Shown: one piece after another, positions 34,528 to 43,497 of the stretch | Layout: each line of letters begins with the position of its first letter | How positions within the stretch are numbered: position 1 is the stretch's first letter | Assembly: GCF_006210265.1 (NCBI RefSeq) | Contig: NZ_VCNC01000001.1 | Coordinates: 320,843 to 384,842, forward strand | DNA: 64,000 bases | Source of the DNA: Desulfovibrio sp. UCD-KL4C | Lineage (GTDB): Bacteria; Desulfobacterota; Desulfovibrionia; Desulfovibrionales; Desulfovibrionaceae | Reading direction: 5' to 3' | Notes under the pieces: model-generated | Database searches by the model: none | Told to the model about the DNA's origin: nothing | The model's input: the letters and a program-made list of their open reading frames with translations, nothing else | Made by a program: the position numbers and the translations under genes

Positions 34528-35592
34528 TTATTCCTGAACGTCAATTTCAACACGACGGTTGAGCTTGCGTCCTTCCTTCGTGTTGTTATCGTATTTAGGA
34601 TTCATTTCACCGTAACCGGTAACGACAATACGGTCTTTAGGGATTCCGTTTTTAGCCATCCAGTTTGCTACAGATTCAGCTCTGCGCATTGATAGGCCTT
34701 GGTTGTATTTTTCAGGTCCGGTGCTGTCTGTGTGACCGCCGATCATGACCTTGAGGTTAGGATATGATTCGAGTATTGCAGCACCTTCAACAAGGGAAGG
34801 TTCCATTTCTTCAGTAATTTGGTACTTGTCGAAACCAAAGTTAAGATTACGGAAGACAATTTTTTCCTGCATAGGAGCAACTACAGGAACAGGGATGATT
34901 TCGACGATAAGCTCTTCTTCCTGAGTGTAGAAAACATCCTGTGCGAATTTATCAAGTACAGCTTTGTTTGAAAGAGAGGAAGCTTCAACAAATATTCCAC
35001 AAGGGGTAAGTGAAGCCAGCTTCTTCATAACGGCGCTTCCTTCAGGAGTGTCAGCTACACTAATAGTATGCAGACATAAGCGGTCACCATATTTTTTAGA
35101 AAGCTGCGAAACAATTGCTGCCGGGTTTCTTCCTGAATTGGAAAGACCGTCAGAAACAAAGATTACAGCCATTTTGCCTTTCCATGTGGAAAGAGCTTTG
35201 TCTAAATCAGTAAAGCCGCTTCCAATAGGAGTAGACTGGAAAAATGGCAAATCAGTAGAAATTGATGACAATCCCTTTGCAATTGTACTCTTGTTATAGG
35301 TAGTTTTGGGGGAATAGGTTGTGAAGTTAGGCATTGTATACAGTGCTGACTGGTAACCAAGATTAGGAATAACTCCATTCAGCTGTTTAAGTGCATTGAG
35401 TCCAGCAACAATTTTAGATGCTCCGGTTGCCTTATAAGATTGAGCCATTGATGGTGAAGTGTCAATAAACAGAGCAAATGCATCAACTTTTGGCGTAAGT
35501 ATAATTTTACTTTCAGCAGATGCTAATGATCCCATCGCCATAAAAGCGACAAGTGTAAGAGTTAGAAGTGGAATCAATTTTTTAGTTCTCAT
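34528..35592 (-). CDS. Secreted VWA-domain/OmpA-domain fusion protein
   Basis: The protein has 354 residues. Signal peptide (LIPLLTLTLVAFMAMGSLASAES), then a von Willebrand factor A domain at about 36-215 with a MIDAS start FALFIDTSPSMAQS (DxSxS) and FVSDGLSN, then a linker rich in V/P (IIPVPVVAPMQEK) and a C-terminal OmpA-like peptidoglycan-binding domain at about 245-354 (FGFDKYQIT; MIGGHTDSTGPEKYNQGLSMRRAESVANWMAKNGI; GYGEMNPKYDNNTKEGRKLNRRVEI). It is probably periplasmic and peptidoglycan-bound, with a metal-dependent adhesion domain. It has RBS GGAGGGA before the ATG. Function unknown; envelope organisation or stress response is plausible. Confidence 0.85.
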   Translation of the reverse strand: MRTKKLIPLLTLTLVAFMAMGSLASAESKIILTPKVDAFALFIDTSPSMAQSYKATGASKIVAGLNALKQLNGVIPNLGYQSALYTMPNFTTYSPKTTYNKSTIAKGLSSISTDLPFFQSTPIGSGFTDLDKALSTWKGKMAVIFVSDGLSNSGRNPAAIVSQLSKKYGDRLCLHTISVADTPEGSAVMKKLASLTPCGIFVEASSLSNKAVLDKFAQDVFYTQEEELIVEIIPVPVVAPMQEKIVFRNLNFGFDKYQITEEMEPSLVEGAAILESYPNLKVMIGGHTDSTGPEKYNQGLSMRRAESVANWMAKNGIPKDRIVVTGYGEMNPKYDNNTKEGRKLNRRVEIDVQE

Positions 35593-36590
35593 TATTAAAT
35601 CCCTCCAAGTAGTTGGTTAATAGGTTTTAAAGTTATATTTATGAAACAATTATTATGGCATTACTTGTTTTTAGGCAATAGATTTGTATTATTTAAGTTG
35701 CAATTATTCGTCTCTTATAAGTTCCTACCATTTCTTGTATAGTTCGTTAACTTAATGTGCTGCACCGTTTGTGCAGGAGCTGTGTTTATTATATTATTGT
35801 TTTAGTCGATATCCTCATTTCCCGCTATCTTAGGTCATATCTGTCATCAATAAACTTAGGCCAAAGCTCATTTTTTATATCCCTATTCCGATAGCAGACG
35901 TCGCAATGGTAGTAATAGGTTAGATGCATCCCAAGGCTGGGATTACCTCACTATAGAGTTTTGCTTTTACTGTGTAGTTTCTATTCAATTTTATGTTACC
36001 TTTTTGGAATTGTTATTAAAAAAAAAGTATATATTAAAAAAGTCTAGAAAAAATCATGACATGCATGATAGTTTGTTCTATTATAGCATTAAATTAAGAG
36101 TGATCAAGTATTAAAATTAAAATTCTGAGATTTTATTAATAAATTAAATGAAAGTATGTAGTGTTTTTGTATTCAAAAATATTTTTTATTATTTAAAATG
36201 TTTTTATATTATGTGAATTATTATTAAGTAAAGCTCTTAATGCAACAATAGCTAATGTATAAAGTTGTTACTGCTGAAAAAAATAATGTAGTGTTGATAA
36301 ATATATATTGATTAGTACTGTTAAATAGTCTCTATCATAAGTTTAAGCTATAAAGATTTAATCTAATTTTTTACAATTTTTACAGCTAGATAATTGTTTG
36401 TGTGAATTTGAAGAGGTCTTTTTTTAGCCGTTATATTTATGTCCTGAGGGTGGCGTAGCAGTGAATTTTTATATAACTGGTGAAATGTAGTTGAAAAAAG
36501 ATAGAAAAATAAGTAACATCCGGCAACTTGAACTGTGTAATTACTTAGAAAATAAGTCATATCTGCTTAAAAAAGCTGGAGAATTTAAAT
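35593..36590. other. AT-rich 1-kb gene-free intergenic region
   Basis: No credible coding frame is found. A 65-codon minus-strand frame (36363-36560) lacks a ribosome binding site and has unusual composition. The stretch at 35820-35960 is less AT-rich and contains a tract that does not match any riboswitch or sRNA I recognise. A short palindrome ATCATGACATGCATGAT lies at 36053-36069. The region must hold the promoter of the VWA-OmpA gene (minus) and that of hldD (plus, RBS TGGAGAA before 36591). Poly-A/T tracts around 36015-36050 could bend DNA. Confidence 0.5.
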
Positions 36591-37568
36591 ATGTATATAG
36601 TTACCGGCGGTGCCGGTTTCATCGGCAGTGCTATGGTTTGGAAGCTCAATCAGATGGGCATTGACGATATTTTGATCGTTGATAACCTTGCAAAAACCGA
36701 TAAATGGAAAAATTTAGTTAATCTTCGTTATGAAGATTATGTCCATAGAGACCAGTTCTATAAAATCATTCTTGAAGGTGAAGATCCTTTTCAGACTGAG
36801 GCTATCATTCATATGGGAGCTTGTTCATCTACTACAGAATTGGACGCAGATTTTTTGATGGAGAACAACTATCGCTATACACAGATGCTTTGTCGCTTCT
36901 GTCTTCAGCATGATATCCGTTTTATAAATGCTTCAAGCGCTGCTACATATGGTGACGGTCGGTTTGGGTTCAATGATAACCATGATGGTATCACGCAGCT
37001 TAAACCCATGAACATGTATGGTTATTCCAAGCAGCTTTTCGATTTATGGGCCCTCCGCGGAGGTATTCTGGATAAGCTGGTCAGTCTTAAATTTTTCAAC
37101 GTTTTCGGACCTAATGAATACCACAAAGATGATATGAGAAGTGTCATCTGCAAAGCTTACCGTCAGATAAGCGATTCCGGTGAAATGAAGCTTTTTAAAT
37201 CATACAAGCCAGAATATACCGACGGCGGACAGAAGCGTGACTTTGTTTATATCAAAGATTGCGTCGATGTTATGTGGTGGTTTCTTCAGAACAAGGATAA
37301 AAACGGTATTTTCAACATAGGTACTGGACAGGCTCGGCAGTGGAATGAGCTTGCACATTCCGTGTTTGCCGCTATGGATGTTGACCCTAATATAAGCTAC
37401 ATCGAAATGCCCGAGTCTATTAGAGATAAATATCAATATCTTACTCAGGCCGATATGAGTAAGCTCGTTGCCGCAGGGTATGATAAACCGTTCACTTCAC
37501 TTGAAGATGCGGCTAAAGATTATGTGCAGAATTATCTTGCGCAAGAAGATCCCTATTTAAAAAGTTAA
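36591..37568 (+). CDS. hldD: ADP-L-glycero-D-manno-heptose-6-epimerase
   Basis: The protein has 325 residues. N-terminal NADP-binding motif TGGAGFIGSAMVWKLN, the SSAATYGDG segment with the catalytic Ser/Thr, YGYSKQLFD containing the YxxxK catalytic pair, and RDFVYIKDCVDVMWWFL near residue 218, all characteristic of HldD (RfaD). It inverts C6 of the ADP-heptose used for lipopolysaccharide inner core. It lies 35 bases upstream of lptD on the same strand, so LPS core synthesis and LPS export appear co-transcribed. Confidence 0.93.
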   Translation: MYIVTGGAGFIGSAMVWKLNQMGIDDILIVDNLAKTDKWKNLVNLRYEDYVHRDQFYKIILEGEDPFQTEAIIHMGACSSTTELDADFLMENNYRYTQMLCRFCLQHDIRFINASSAATYGDGRFGFNDNHDGITQLKPMNMYGYSKQLFDLWALRGGILDKLVSLKFFNVFGPNEYHKDDMRSVICKAYRQISDSGEMKLFKSYKPEYTDGGQKRDFVYIKDCVDVMWWFLQNKDKNGIFNIGTGQARQWNELAHSVFAAMDVDPNISYIEMPESIRDKYQYLTQADMSKLVAAGYDKPFTSLEDAAKDYVQNYLAQEDPYLKS

Positions 37569-37603
37569 CAATTAACATTGTTGAATAGCAGAGGTATGTC
37601 GTT

Positions 37604-39916
37604 TTGAAATCAAGGTTTATCATACTCATAGTTTGCCTACTTTTGTGCATCTCGGGATATGCTTATGCTCAAGAGCTGGTGGTTGTATCTAGCCCCGGAG
37701 GTAACGGTACAGCTCAGGCAGAGCAAGAGTGGCACTTCTCTGCAGATAAAGTTGTTGCCGAGAATGACAGTGAGTATATTCAAGCCTACGGTAACGTAAT
37801 TATCCGAAGCGGGAAAAGTTACCTCAAAGCCGACTTTGCACGTTTTTATCAGGCTACTAAGTGGATTTATCTGAAAGGTAACGTTAAAGCTGAGTGGGAA
37901 GGTGATTTCTACAATGCTGCTGAGGCTGAATTCGATCTGAATAATATGGTTGGATGGCTTAAGAAAGGACGCGTATTTGTTGCAAAACCCCATGTTTATT
38001 TTGAGAGTGAATTTATAGAAAAGCATAACGGGGCTACTTACAGCTTTAAAGATGCAAAAGTTACTGCCTGTGACGGAGAAAATCCGGCTTGGTCTTTTGA
38101 GGCCGGAGAAGGTGATATAACTCTGAACGGGTATGCAAGGCTTTGGCATTCCAAATTTAAAATTAAAGGTGTCCCTGTTGCATATACGCCTTTCATGAGC
38201 CTCCCGATCGATCAAAGACGCCAGTCAGGTCTGCTGACTCCTGAATTAGGTTCATCAAAAAAGAAAGGTATAAGAGTTAGTGTTCCTTACTACTGGGCTA
38301 TTAATGACGAAATGGATCTTACCGCTCACGCTGAATATCTAGGTAAACGCGGTTTCAGGCCTGGCGTGGAATTCCGTCATACCGAGGATGCAAACTCAAA
38401 GGGCGAATGGCGTGCAGATTGGTTGTATGACGGTAAAGCATATGACAACGCTGTTGACGCTGAGAGTGTCTTTAAAGATGAGGGGATGATCAGACCTAAT
38501 CATAATAGGTGGTGGATCAGATCAAAATATAACGGTTATATAGGTTCTCCTGACTGGCAGACTATTGTAGACCTTGATGCTGTTTCTGATCAGGACTATC
38601 TGCGTGAATTCAGCTCAGGTGCAAACGGATACGAATCAACCCGTGACAGTTTCTTAGAAGAATTCGGACGTGATATTGAAGCGGCAGATTCAGATCATAG
38701 AATCAGTACTGCGTTGATTGCTAAAAGCTGGAATAATTATTCTATTTCGGGTCTTGTTCAGTATGATGAGAATTTGAATTATCGTAATGGTAATAACCCC
38801 GGTGATAAAAATCCCACCTTGCAAAAATTGCCTCAGTTAAATGCATATGCCTTTAGGGGAAAATTGTTTGGTACGCCTCTGGAATGGGAAGGTGAAGCTA
38901 GTGCTAACTATTTCTGGCGTGAATACGGTATGTCCGGTGGAAGATTTGATGTCCATCCTGAAATCAGCATGCCTCTTTCCGCAGGCGGAATAACTTTTAT
39001 TCCACGTGCAGGAGTAAGAGCGACATCGTATGTTGTGGACTCTTTCCAGAATGCAAGTTCTAAGGTCAGCAGAGATTCATCTCAGGGGCGCATACTTGCG
39101 GATGCCGGAGTCAGCGCATTTTCAGACTTTTTCAGAGTTTTTGATTTAGGTTCAGCTCCTGTCATTTCTAAAGAAAATATAGGTAAAAGCAGTTGGACAA
39201 AGATAAAACATAACTTCATTCCACGTCTTGATTACAACTGGGTGCAGGATGATCCTGATCAGGATAAACTTCCGTATTTTGATTCCAGAGATCGTATTAC
39301 GAATGCAAATGATATTACTTTCTCACTGACAAATGTACTTGATCGTAGTCGATCAATGGTAACATCCGGAAAAGACGGTGAAGCAGTTCTGGAAGATGAC
39401 TATTTAGAATTTTTCAGATTCCGTCTTGAAGAAGGATACGATATTGATGAGGCTGACCGCTCAACAGATTTAAGTCAGTACGAACGTCGCCCGTTCTCAG
39501 ATTTAATGGGTGAGATTATTCTTACTCCTTACAACTACGTGAGCCTGACTTCTAAAACATATTTGTCTCCGTATCTCGGTGATATAACCGAGCATGAAAA
39601 TCTTTTGAAATTCTTTAATGATACATATGGAGAAATCTTATTCGGCTACGACTATCTGCGGAAAATTGATGAATATAAGCGTCAGCAGGATAATGATATG
39701 CAGATTATGAGATATGCAGCTAAAGCGTATTTGCCATGGGGACTTGTTGTTACAGGTCAGTACCGTGTGGATGTTGATAGTAGCAAGGATCTTGAAAAAA
39801 CGGTTTCTCTAGGCTGGAATCATCAGTGTTTTTCCGTTGAAGTCCTCGCATCAACTACAACACTTGATGAACGTTACAGCGTAAACTTTAATCTTATCGA
39901 TTTTAGTTCATTCTAG
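37604..39916 (+). CDS. lptD: LPS-assembly outer-membrane protein LptD
   Basis: The protein has 770 residues. Signal peptide (FIILIVCLLLCISGYAYA), an N-terminal OstA/LptA-like periplasmic beta-jellyroll domain (FSADKVVAENDSEYIQAYGNVIIRSGKSYLKADFARFYQ, about 45-100; repeated YLKGNVKAEWEGDFYNAAEAEFDL) and a C-terminal beta-barrel with the LptD block (GVPVAYTPFMSLPIDQRRQSGLLTPELGSS, about 190-220). It inserts lipopolysaccharide in the outer leaflet. The start is TTG at 37604, with AGAGGT upstream. Barrel sequence is rich in aromatic residues and ends with a phenylalanine (NLIDFSSF), as expected for BamA-dependent assembly. Confidence 0.9.
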   Translation: MKSRFIILIVCLLLCISGYAYAQELVVVSSPGGNGTAQAEQEWHFSADKVVAENDSEYIQAYGNVIIRSGKSYLKADFARFYQATKWIYLKGNVKAEWEGDFYNAAEAEFDLNNMVGWLKKGRVFVAKPHVYFESEFIEKHNGATYSFKDAKVTACDGENPAWSFEAGEGDITLNGYARLWHSKFKIKGVPVAYTPFMSLPIDQRRQSGLLTPELGSSKKKGIRVSVPYYWAINDEMDLTAHAEYLGKRGFRPGVEFRHTEDANSKGEWRADWLYDGKAYDNAVDAESVFKDEGMIRPNHNRWWIRSKYNGYIGSPDWQTIVDLDAVSDQDYLREFSSGANGYESTRDSFLEEFGRDIEAADSDHRISTALIAKSWNNYSISGLVQYDENLNYRNGNNPGDKNPTLQKLPQLNAYAFRGKLFGTPLEWEGEASANYFWREYGMSGGRFDVHPEISMPLSAGGITFIPRAGVRATSYVVDSFQNASSKVSRDSSQGRILADAGVSAFSDFFRVFDLGSAPVISKENIGKSSWTKIKHNFIPRLDYNWVQDDPDQDKLPYFDSRDRITNANDITFSLTNVLDRSRSMVTSGKDGEAVLEDDYLEFFRFRLEEGYDIDEADRSTDLSQYERRPFSDLMGEIILTPYNYVSLTSKTYLSPYLGDITEHENLLKFFNDTYGEILFGYDYLRKIDEYKRQQDNDMQIMRYAAKAYLPWGLVVTGQYRVDVDSSKDLEKTVSLGWNHQCFSVEVLASTTTLDERYSVNFNLIDFSSF

Positions 39917-39942
39917 TTCTTTAAAAAAATGATTGAAATTTT

Positions 39943-39977
39943 AAGGCCCCCCGTTCATATGATGGACGGGGGGCCTT
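39943..39977 (+). terminator. Hairpin terminator after lptD
   Basis: A 16-bp stem with one G-U pair, AAGGCCCCCCGTTCAT with ATGGACGGGGGGCCTT, closes on a 3-base loop 26 bases beyond the lptD stop. Only a mixed CCTTCTTG tract follows, so termination is likely but not a classical U-run. Confidence 0.7.
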
Positions 39978-40062
39978 CCTTCTTGTAGGCTGTTTTCAGT
40001 TTCAATAATCAAACTAAGATTAAATTAGAATATGCCAACATTAAGGATTTAAGTATCTGGAT

Positions 40063-42012
40063 ATGAGTAGAAGTAAAATTCATGTTCTCCCTGCCGCACT
40101 CAGAAATCAGATTGCTGCCGGGGAGGTTGTCGAGCGTCCGTCGAGCGTTGTTAAAGAGCTTGTTGAAAATTCTATTGATGCTGGAAGTTCTCAGATAGAC
40201 GTAACTGTAGAGCGTGGAGGACAAGGGCTTCTTGCTGTACGTGATAATGGTTCTGGAATACCCTCTGAGGAACTGAATCTGGCTGTTACAAGGCATGCTA
40301 CTAGCAAGATAGCGGATGTCGAAGATTTGTCTGCCATCACAAGCTTTGGCTTCAGAGGTGAAGCCCTGCCGAGTATTGCATCAGTTTCAAGGTTTAAAAT
40401 GTCCTCCTGCACAGCCAGTGCGCAGGAAGGTTGGTTTATAAATGTTGAGGGCGGTGATGTCCTTGATGAAGGTCCAGCTGTAATGCCCGGTGGAACAAGG
40501 GTTGAAGTTAAGGATCTGTTTTATAATATCCCTGCCCGACTTAAATTCTTAAAAAATGAATCAACTGAAGCTCGTAGGAGCAATCAGGTCTTGTTTAAAA
40601 TCAGCCTTGCGAATCTGCAAGCAGGTTTTTCGTTTACTTCTAATGGCAAAGAGCAATTTAGACTTCCGCCTGGCCAAATACTTCCAGACAGACTTGCTGT
40701 TTTCTGGCCGCGAAATATTTGTGAATCTCTGCTTACTTTTTCCTACGCAGCAGGAGTGATGAAAGTCTCAGGATGCGCAGGAATACCTTCTCTGGCACAG
40801 GGGCGAGGAGACAGGATCATTATGTTTGTCAATGGTCGACCTGTTCAGGATAAACTCCTGCTCAGCGCGATTAGAGGTGCGTATAAAGGAAGACTTATTT
40901 CTAGAGAATATCCTCAAGCTGTGATCTTTTTGGACCTTCCTCCGGAACTCGTCGATGTGAATGTACATCCTGCTAAAATGGAAGTTCGTTTTCAGGATGA
41001 GCGTTCAATTTACAGCATTATTCATAATGGAATTTCGCAGGCTCTTTCCCGTTATGAACTTGGAGTTATTGAAGGTGAAGATGTTTTACATGCAGGAACT
41101 GATAACTCTGAACAGAGTTCATCAGCTAATAATTCATTGATAGCTTCATCTAAAAATAGACCAACAGCTTCACACGTAAACTTACCAATTGAGCCTCGTC
41201 CAAAATTCTCTAGTTGGAATGAATTCAAGAATACTGATTATTCCAATGATCAGGATGAGCACACTGATTTTACGAGCGCCTCAACTCCTTCGGTAAAGAT
41301 CAGAAAAAGTGCGGACTACGTTAACGAGCAGCCTTTAGAGTATGAAGCGCGTGATAATGAAAGTCCTAAAATAGAGAACCTTGCCCGTTCTGAGAAAGAG
41401 GCAATTGAGCACCCAATTCAGACTGAGCAAACCTTTTCTGCTTTGCGTAGTAATTTTGTACCAGGAACATCAATTGAATATCTCGGGCAGGTAGCAGATA
41501 CTTATCTTGTTCTTAAGTTAGTTAATGGCTCGTTGGGCCTTCTTGATCAACATGCCGCTCATGAACGGGTGATATACTATCATATGCGCGCTGCGCGGAC
41601 TAAAGGCGAATATCGGCCATTAGCTATTCCTATCGAGCTGACTCTTCATCCAAGCGAAGTTTCGCGGGTTCAGGAAATGTGGGAAGAACTGCGTAATGCC
41701 GGCTTTCTTCTTGAGCTTGAAAATGGTTCAAATCTTTCCATGCGCGGCATACCTCCAAGCCTTGAAACTGGAGAGGCAAAGGAGTACTTGAGAGCTGCGG
41801 TGGACGGGCAAGCTAAGAATTTAGATGACTTATGGGTGATGCTTTCCTGCAAATCTGCCATTAAGGCAAATCAACCACTTGCGTTAGACGAAGCTTTAGC
41901 TTTGCTTGAGGCATGGGTAAAATGTCCACAGCGAGAATATTGTCCTCACGGTAGGCCGGCAATGATTAGTTGGTCTTTTTCGGAAATGGAAAAACTTTTT
42001 AAACGCAAATAG
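40063..42012 (+). CDS. mutL: DNA mismatch repair protein MutL
   Basis: The protein has 649 residues. GHKL ATPase motifs are intact: ENSIDAGSSQIDV, RDNGSGIPSEEL, ITSFGFRGEALPSI (residues about 32-105), with a linker at about 340-450 rich in polar residues. The C-terminal dimerisation/endonuclease domain shows LLDQHAAHERVIYYHM near 505 and the CPHGRP metal motif near 633. In endonuclease-type MutL the motif is DQHAX2EX4E. Here the final Glu is replaced by Tyr, so metal binding at that position is altered. The adjacent alr gene starts 32 bases downstream. Confidence 0.93.
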   Translation: MSRSKIHVLPAALRNQIAAGEVVERPSSVVKELVENSIDAGSSQIDVTVERGGQGLLAVRDNGSGIPSEELNLAVTRHATSKIADVEDLSAITSFGFRGEALPSIASVSRFKMSSCTASAQEGWFINVEGGDVLDEGPAVMPGGTRVEVKDLFYNIPARLKFLKNESTEARRSNQVLFKISLANLQAGFSFTSNGKEQFRLPPGQILPDRLAVFWPRNICESLLTFSYAAGVMKVSGCAGIPSLAQGRGDRIIMFVNGRPVQDKLLLSAIRGAYKGRLISREYPQAVIFLDLPPELVDVNVHPAKMEVRFQDERSIYSIIHNGISQALSRYELGVIEGEDVLHAGTDNSEQSSSANNSLIASSKNRPTASHVNLPIEPRPKFSSWNEFKNTDYSNDQDEHTDFTSASTPSVKIRKSADYVNEQPLEYEARDNESPKIENLARSEKEAIEHPIQTEQTFSALRSNFVPGTSIEYLGQVADTYLVLKLVNGSLGLLDQHAAHERVIYYHMRAARTKGEYRPLAIPIELTLHPSEVSRVQEMWEELRNAGFLLELENGSNLSMRGIPPSLETGEAKEYLRAAVDGQAKNLDDLWVMLSCKSAIKANQPLALDEALALLEAWVKCPQREYCPHGRPAMISWSFSEMEKLFKRK

Positions 42013-42044
42013 ATCATATTTTAGCAAGGTATGCGGTAGATAAA

Positions 42045-43169
42045 ATGGCAATCGGTTATAATACTTTTGAAGTTCGCATTGATTTAAACGCTATACGTCA
42101 CAACTACAGAGTCCTTTGCGAAAAGGGTTCTAACGTTTACGGTGTAATCAAAGCTGATGCATACGGACATGGCATGGAACGCGTAGCTAAAGCTCTCGAA
42201 AGCGAAGGTGCTGACACATTCGCTGTTGGAACCATTGGAGAGGCTGTACAGCTACGGCATAATGGATCTGAGAAGAGAATTATTTCATTGGTCGGTCCAC
42301 TGAATGAAGCTGACTGTCTTGATCTTGCAGAAAATAAAATAATCCCGTTTATAGGTTCTTTTGATCAACTTGATCTGTTAACGTCAGTAGTCAAAAAGAA
42401 TAATCTTGAGGTTGAAATAAGCCTGAAATTTGAAACAGGAATGTCTCGTCTCGGGTTTAATACAGATGAACTGCCAAAATTGATAAAAGCTCTTAAAATC
42501 ATTCCGCAGATCCATCCTGTAATGGCCAGTTCGCACCTTGCAACATCAGATGACCCCGCTTACGAAGATTATGTTGAGTCCCAGGCTGCTAAGTTTAAAT
42601 TTATTTTAGAAACCCTTGAATCTGCCGGAATCAAAGTTGAAGCTAGTCTTGCTAATTCTGCCGGAATTTTAAAGCATGATAAACTTCATTTTTCTGCGCA
42701 GCGTGGCGGTGTTGCTCTTTATGGAGTGAATCCGTTAAGCGGTACAAAATGGGAAGATTTTGGAACGAATCTTAAACCGGCAATGCAGGTCTGCACTAAA
42801 ATAGCCACAGTCCGTGAGCTTAAGAAAGGACAATCTATAAGTTACGGATGCACTTACACTGCACAAAAAGACATGAAAGTTGCCATTGTCTGTGCTGGGT
42901 ATGCTGACGGATACAGCAGAGGACTTTCCAGTAAAGGATTTATGTGCATAAACGGTCACCGCGCTCCGATTGTAGGGCGTGTGTGCATGCAGCTTACCGC
43001 GGTTGATATAAGCGCTATTCCTGATGTAAAATTCGGAGATACAGCTTATCTGCTAGGTGGAGAAGGTGCTGGGTTTATTACTGCAGAAGATCTTGCTTCT
43101 TGGTGGGGCACAATTACTTATGAAATTTTCTGTCTTCTTGGGCTTAGTCCGAAGAGTTACATTGAATAA
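42045..43169 (+). CDS. alr: Alanine racemase
   Basis: The protein has 374 residues. The pyridoxal-phosphate lysine lies in GVIKADAYGHGMERVA (about residues 32-47), and RVCMQLTAVDIS and AGYADGYSRGLSSKG near 286 carry the second catalytic tyrosine and phosphate-binding residues. It interconverts L- and D-alanine for peptidoglycan. The full length and both active-site regions are intact. Confidence 0.93.
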   Translation: MAIGYNTFEVRIDLNAIRHNYRVLCEKGSNVYGVIKADAYGHGMERVAKALESEGADTFAVGTIGEAVQLRHNGSEKRIISLVGPLNEADCLDLAENKIIPFIGSFDQLDLLTSVVKKNNLEVEISLKFETGMSRLGFNTDELPKLIKALKIIPQIHPVMASSHLATSDDPAYEDYVESQAAKFKFILETLESAGIKVEASLANSAGILKHDKLHFSAQRGGVALYGVNPLSGTKWEDFGTNLKPAMQVCTKIATVRELKKGQSISYGCTYTAQKDMKVAIVCAGYADGYSRGLSSKGFMCINGHRAPIVGRVCMQLTAVDISAIPDVKFGDTAYLLGGEGAGFITAEDLASWWGTITYEIFCLLGLSPKSYIE

Positions 43170-43226
43170 AGCGTGCATTAAATATGCTTCAAGTCGAAGT
43201 AAAAATTGTTTTAGGAGGAAGTTGAT

Positions 43227-43415
43227 ATGAGTTGGAAAGTTGCTGAAAGTCATCCCCTTAAGGATGTTGAACCTGCCGAACTTAGATACAAATGGGAAGA
43301 AATTGCAATTGATATGGCTTTAATCCCCGAGAACAATGTTCGTGTGTACATCGAAGACGGTATTGTCCGCATTGAAGTCAGTGAAGAATTATGGGACTGT
43401 ATGGCTGGAATTTAG
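43227..43415 (+). CDS. Small conserved acidic protein of unknown function
   Basis: The protein has 62 residues, with an excellent ribosome binding site (AGGAGG 8 bases before ATG) and codon use like its neighbours, so it is judged real. The composition is acidic with an alternating hydrophobic stretch (NNVRVYIEDGIVRIEVSEELWDCMAGI) and no signal peptide or motif. A hairpin follows just after the stop. Function unknown. Confidence 0.65.
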   Translation: MSWKVAESHPLKDVEPAELRYKWEEIAIDMALIPENNVRVYIEDGIVRIEVSEELWDCMAGI

Positions 43416-43418
43416 TTG

Positions 43419-43448
43419 TTTAGGGGTGGTTTTTTAATCACCCCTAAA
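43419..43448 (+). terminator. Hairpin after the small protein gene
   Basis: A 10-bp stem TTTAGGGGTG/CACCCCTAAA with a T-rich loop, 4 bases past the stop codon. No U-tract follows, so its role as a terminator is provisional. Confidence 0.5.
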
Positions 43449-43497
43449 TGTTAAGACCATTTGATCTGTAAAATATTTACCGGAGGTCATTCTGCCC

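Noticed and set aside
35820-35960. Possible c-di-GMP or other riboswitch-like stretch
   Set aside because: Neither strand fits the consensus core of any riboswitch I know; retained only as an unexplained region.
36363-36560. 65-codon minus-strand frame in the large intergenic region
   Set aside because: No ribosome binding site, no similarity to a known fold, and a composition dictated by AT-rich DNA.
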